NCBI GenBank assembly: GCA_002329445.1
Contig: DCTU01000380.1
Coordinates: 1 to 5,790 of the forward strand
Origin: a bacterium UBP9_UBA1432
GTDB lineage: Bacteria > Vulcanimicrobiota > Xenobia > Xenobiales > Xenobiaceae
Direction: 5' to 3'
DNA: 5,790 bases
The first letter of the stretch is position 1. Every line of letters starts with the position of its first letter. The position numbers were made by a program, and so were the translations under genes. The notes under the pieces were generated by a model. It had not been told where the DNA came from and searched no databases. It saw nothing but the letters and a program-made list of their open reading frames with translations. Shown in pieces: positions 5,585 through 5,790 of the stretch.

Positions 5585-5790
5585 CTTCTTGGCTCCTGAT
5601 GATAGTCTACGATTTCGACCTCTTCAGGTCCGGCCGGCGTCCAGAGAAAGCAGATTCGGTACTGATCGTTGATCCGGATGCTGTGTTGACCGGCACGGTC
5701 ACCCCTGAGTGCTTCGAGGCGATTGCCTGGTGGGATGCGGAGGTCCTCCAACCTCCCCGCGATTTCGAGCTGGCGCAGCTTGCGTCGCGC
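5563..5790 (-). CDS. higB: HigB-family RelE-like mRNA interferase toxin, partial (N-terminus beyond right edge)
   Basis: The frame is open from the right edge to TGA at 5563-5565, giving 75 residues; the family is about 92, so about 17 N-terminal residues are outside. ARRKLRQLEIAGRLEDLRIPPGNRLEALRGDRAGQHSIRINDQYRICF is an almost textbook HigB/plasmid-killer (PF05015) sequence, with the basic strand GDRAGQHSIRIN and the C-terminal VEIVDYH. HigB cleaves mRNA at the ribosome during translation and is neutralised by HigA. The C-terminal tail QEPRRWTDSNP is encoded where the higA Shine-Dalgarno and start overlap. A TTG at 5751 could begin an open frame but would cut the conserved core, so the true start lies to the right of the window. 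The operon promoter is also outside. Confidence 0.92.
   Translation of the reverse strand, partial: ARRKLRQLEIAGRLEDLRIPPGNRLEALRGDRAGQHSIRINDQYRICFLWTPAGPEEVEIVDYHQEPRRWTDSNP

Overview
The window is a GC-rich bacterial segment, visible in the strong G/C preference at third codon positions and in the GTG start of one gene. It looks like an accessory region of a large-genome soil or sediment type bacterium (for example Myxococcota, Acidobacteriota or a proteobacterium). The sequence alone does not fix the taxon. No rRNA, tRNA, CRISPR array or complete insertion sequence was seen.

Left part (1-2287, + strand): the end of a biosynthetic operon. The C-terminal 158 residues of an FkbH-like glyceryl-ACP synthase overlap by 14 bases a 607-residue protein. 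That protein joins a PUFA/PKS-type acyl carrier domain (Ser147) to a glycerolipid-type (PlsC/LPLAT) acyltransferase domain. Together they suggest loading of a C3 (glyceryl) unit or an acyl chain on the carrier, followed by acyl transfer within one polypeptide, as part of a specialised lipid or polyketide pathway whose other genes lie to the left.

Middle (2288-3725): a gene-poor stretch holding what looks like a frameshifted, truncated minus-strand relic of a HAD-IB type phosphatase. It is followed by a complete PD-(D/E)XK nuclease of the Rpn family on the + strand (2802-3725) with a near-consensus promoter almost abutting the ATG. Inside this gene a very strong Shine-Dalgarno precedes an in-frame ATG at 3414. 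It would start a separate 103-residue C-terminal protein containing seven copies of a 12-bp (four-residue) repeat. This is the architecture described for Rpn toxin/antitoxin 'genes within genes' (RpnL/RpnS) with anti-phage activity.

Right part (3726-5790, minus strand): a 271-base convergent gap with small hairpins; a complete 350-residue amidinotransferase-fold enzyme whose Shine-Dalgarno is buried in a perfect 7-bp hairpin directly before the ATG; a 235-base spacer; and a higB-higA toxin-antitoxin operon, with higB cut by the right edge. Two toxin-antitoxin-like modules within 3 kb next to a biosynthetic operon and a broken gene mark this as a genomic junction with mobile or defence character.
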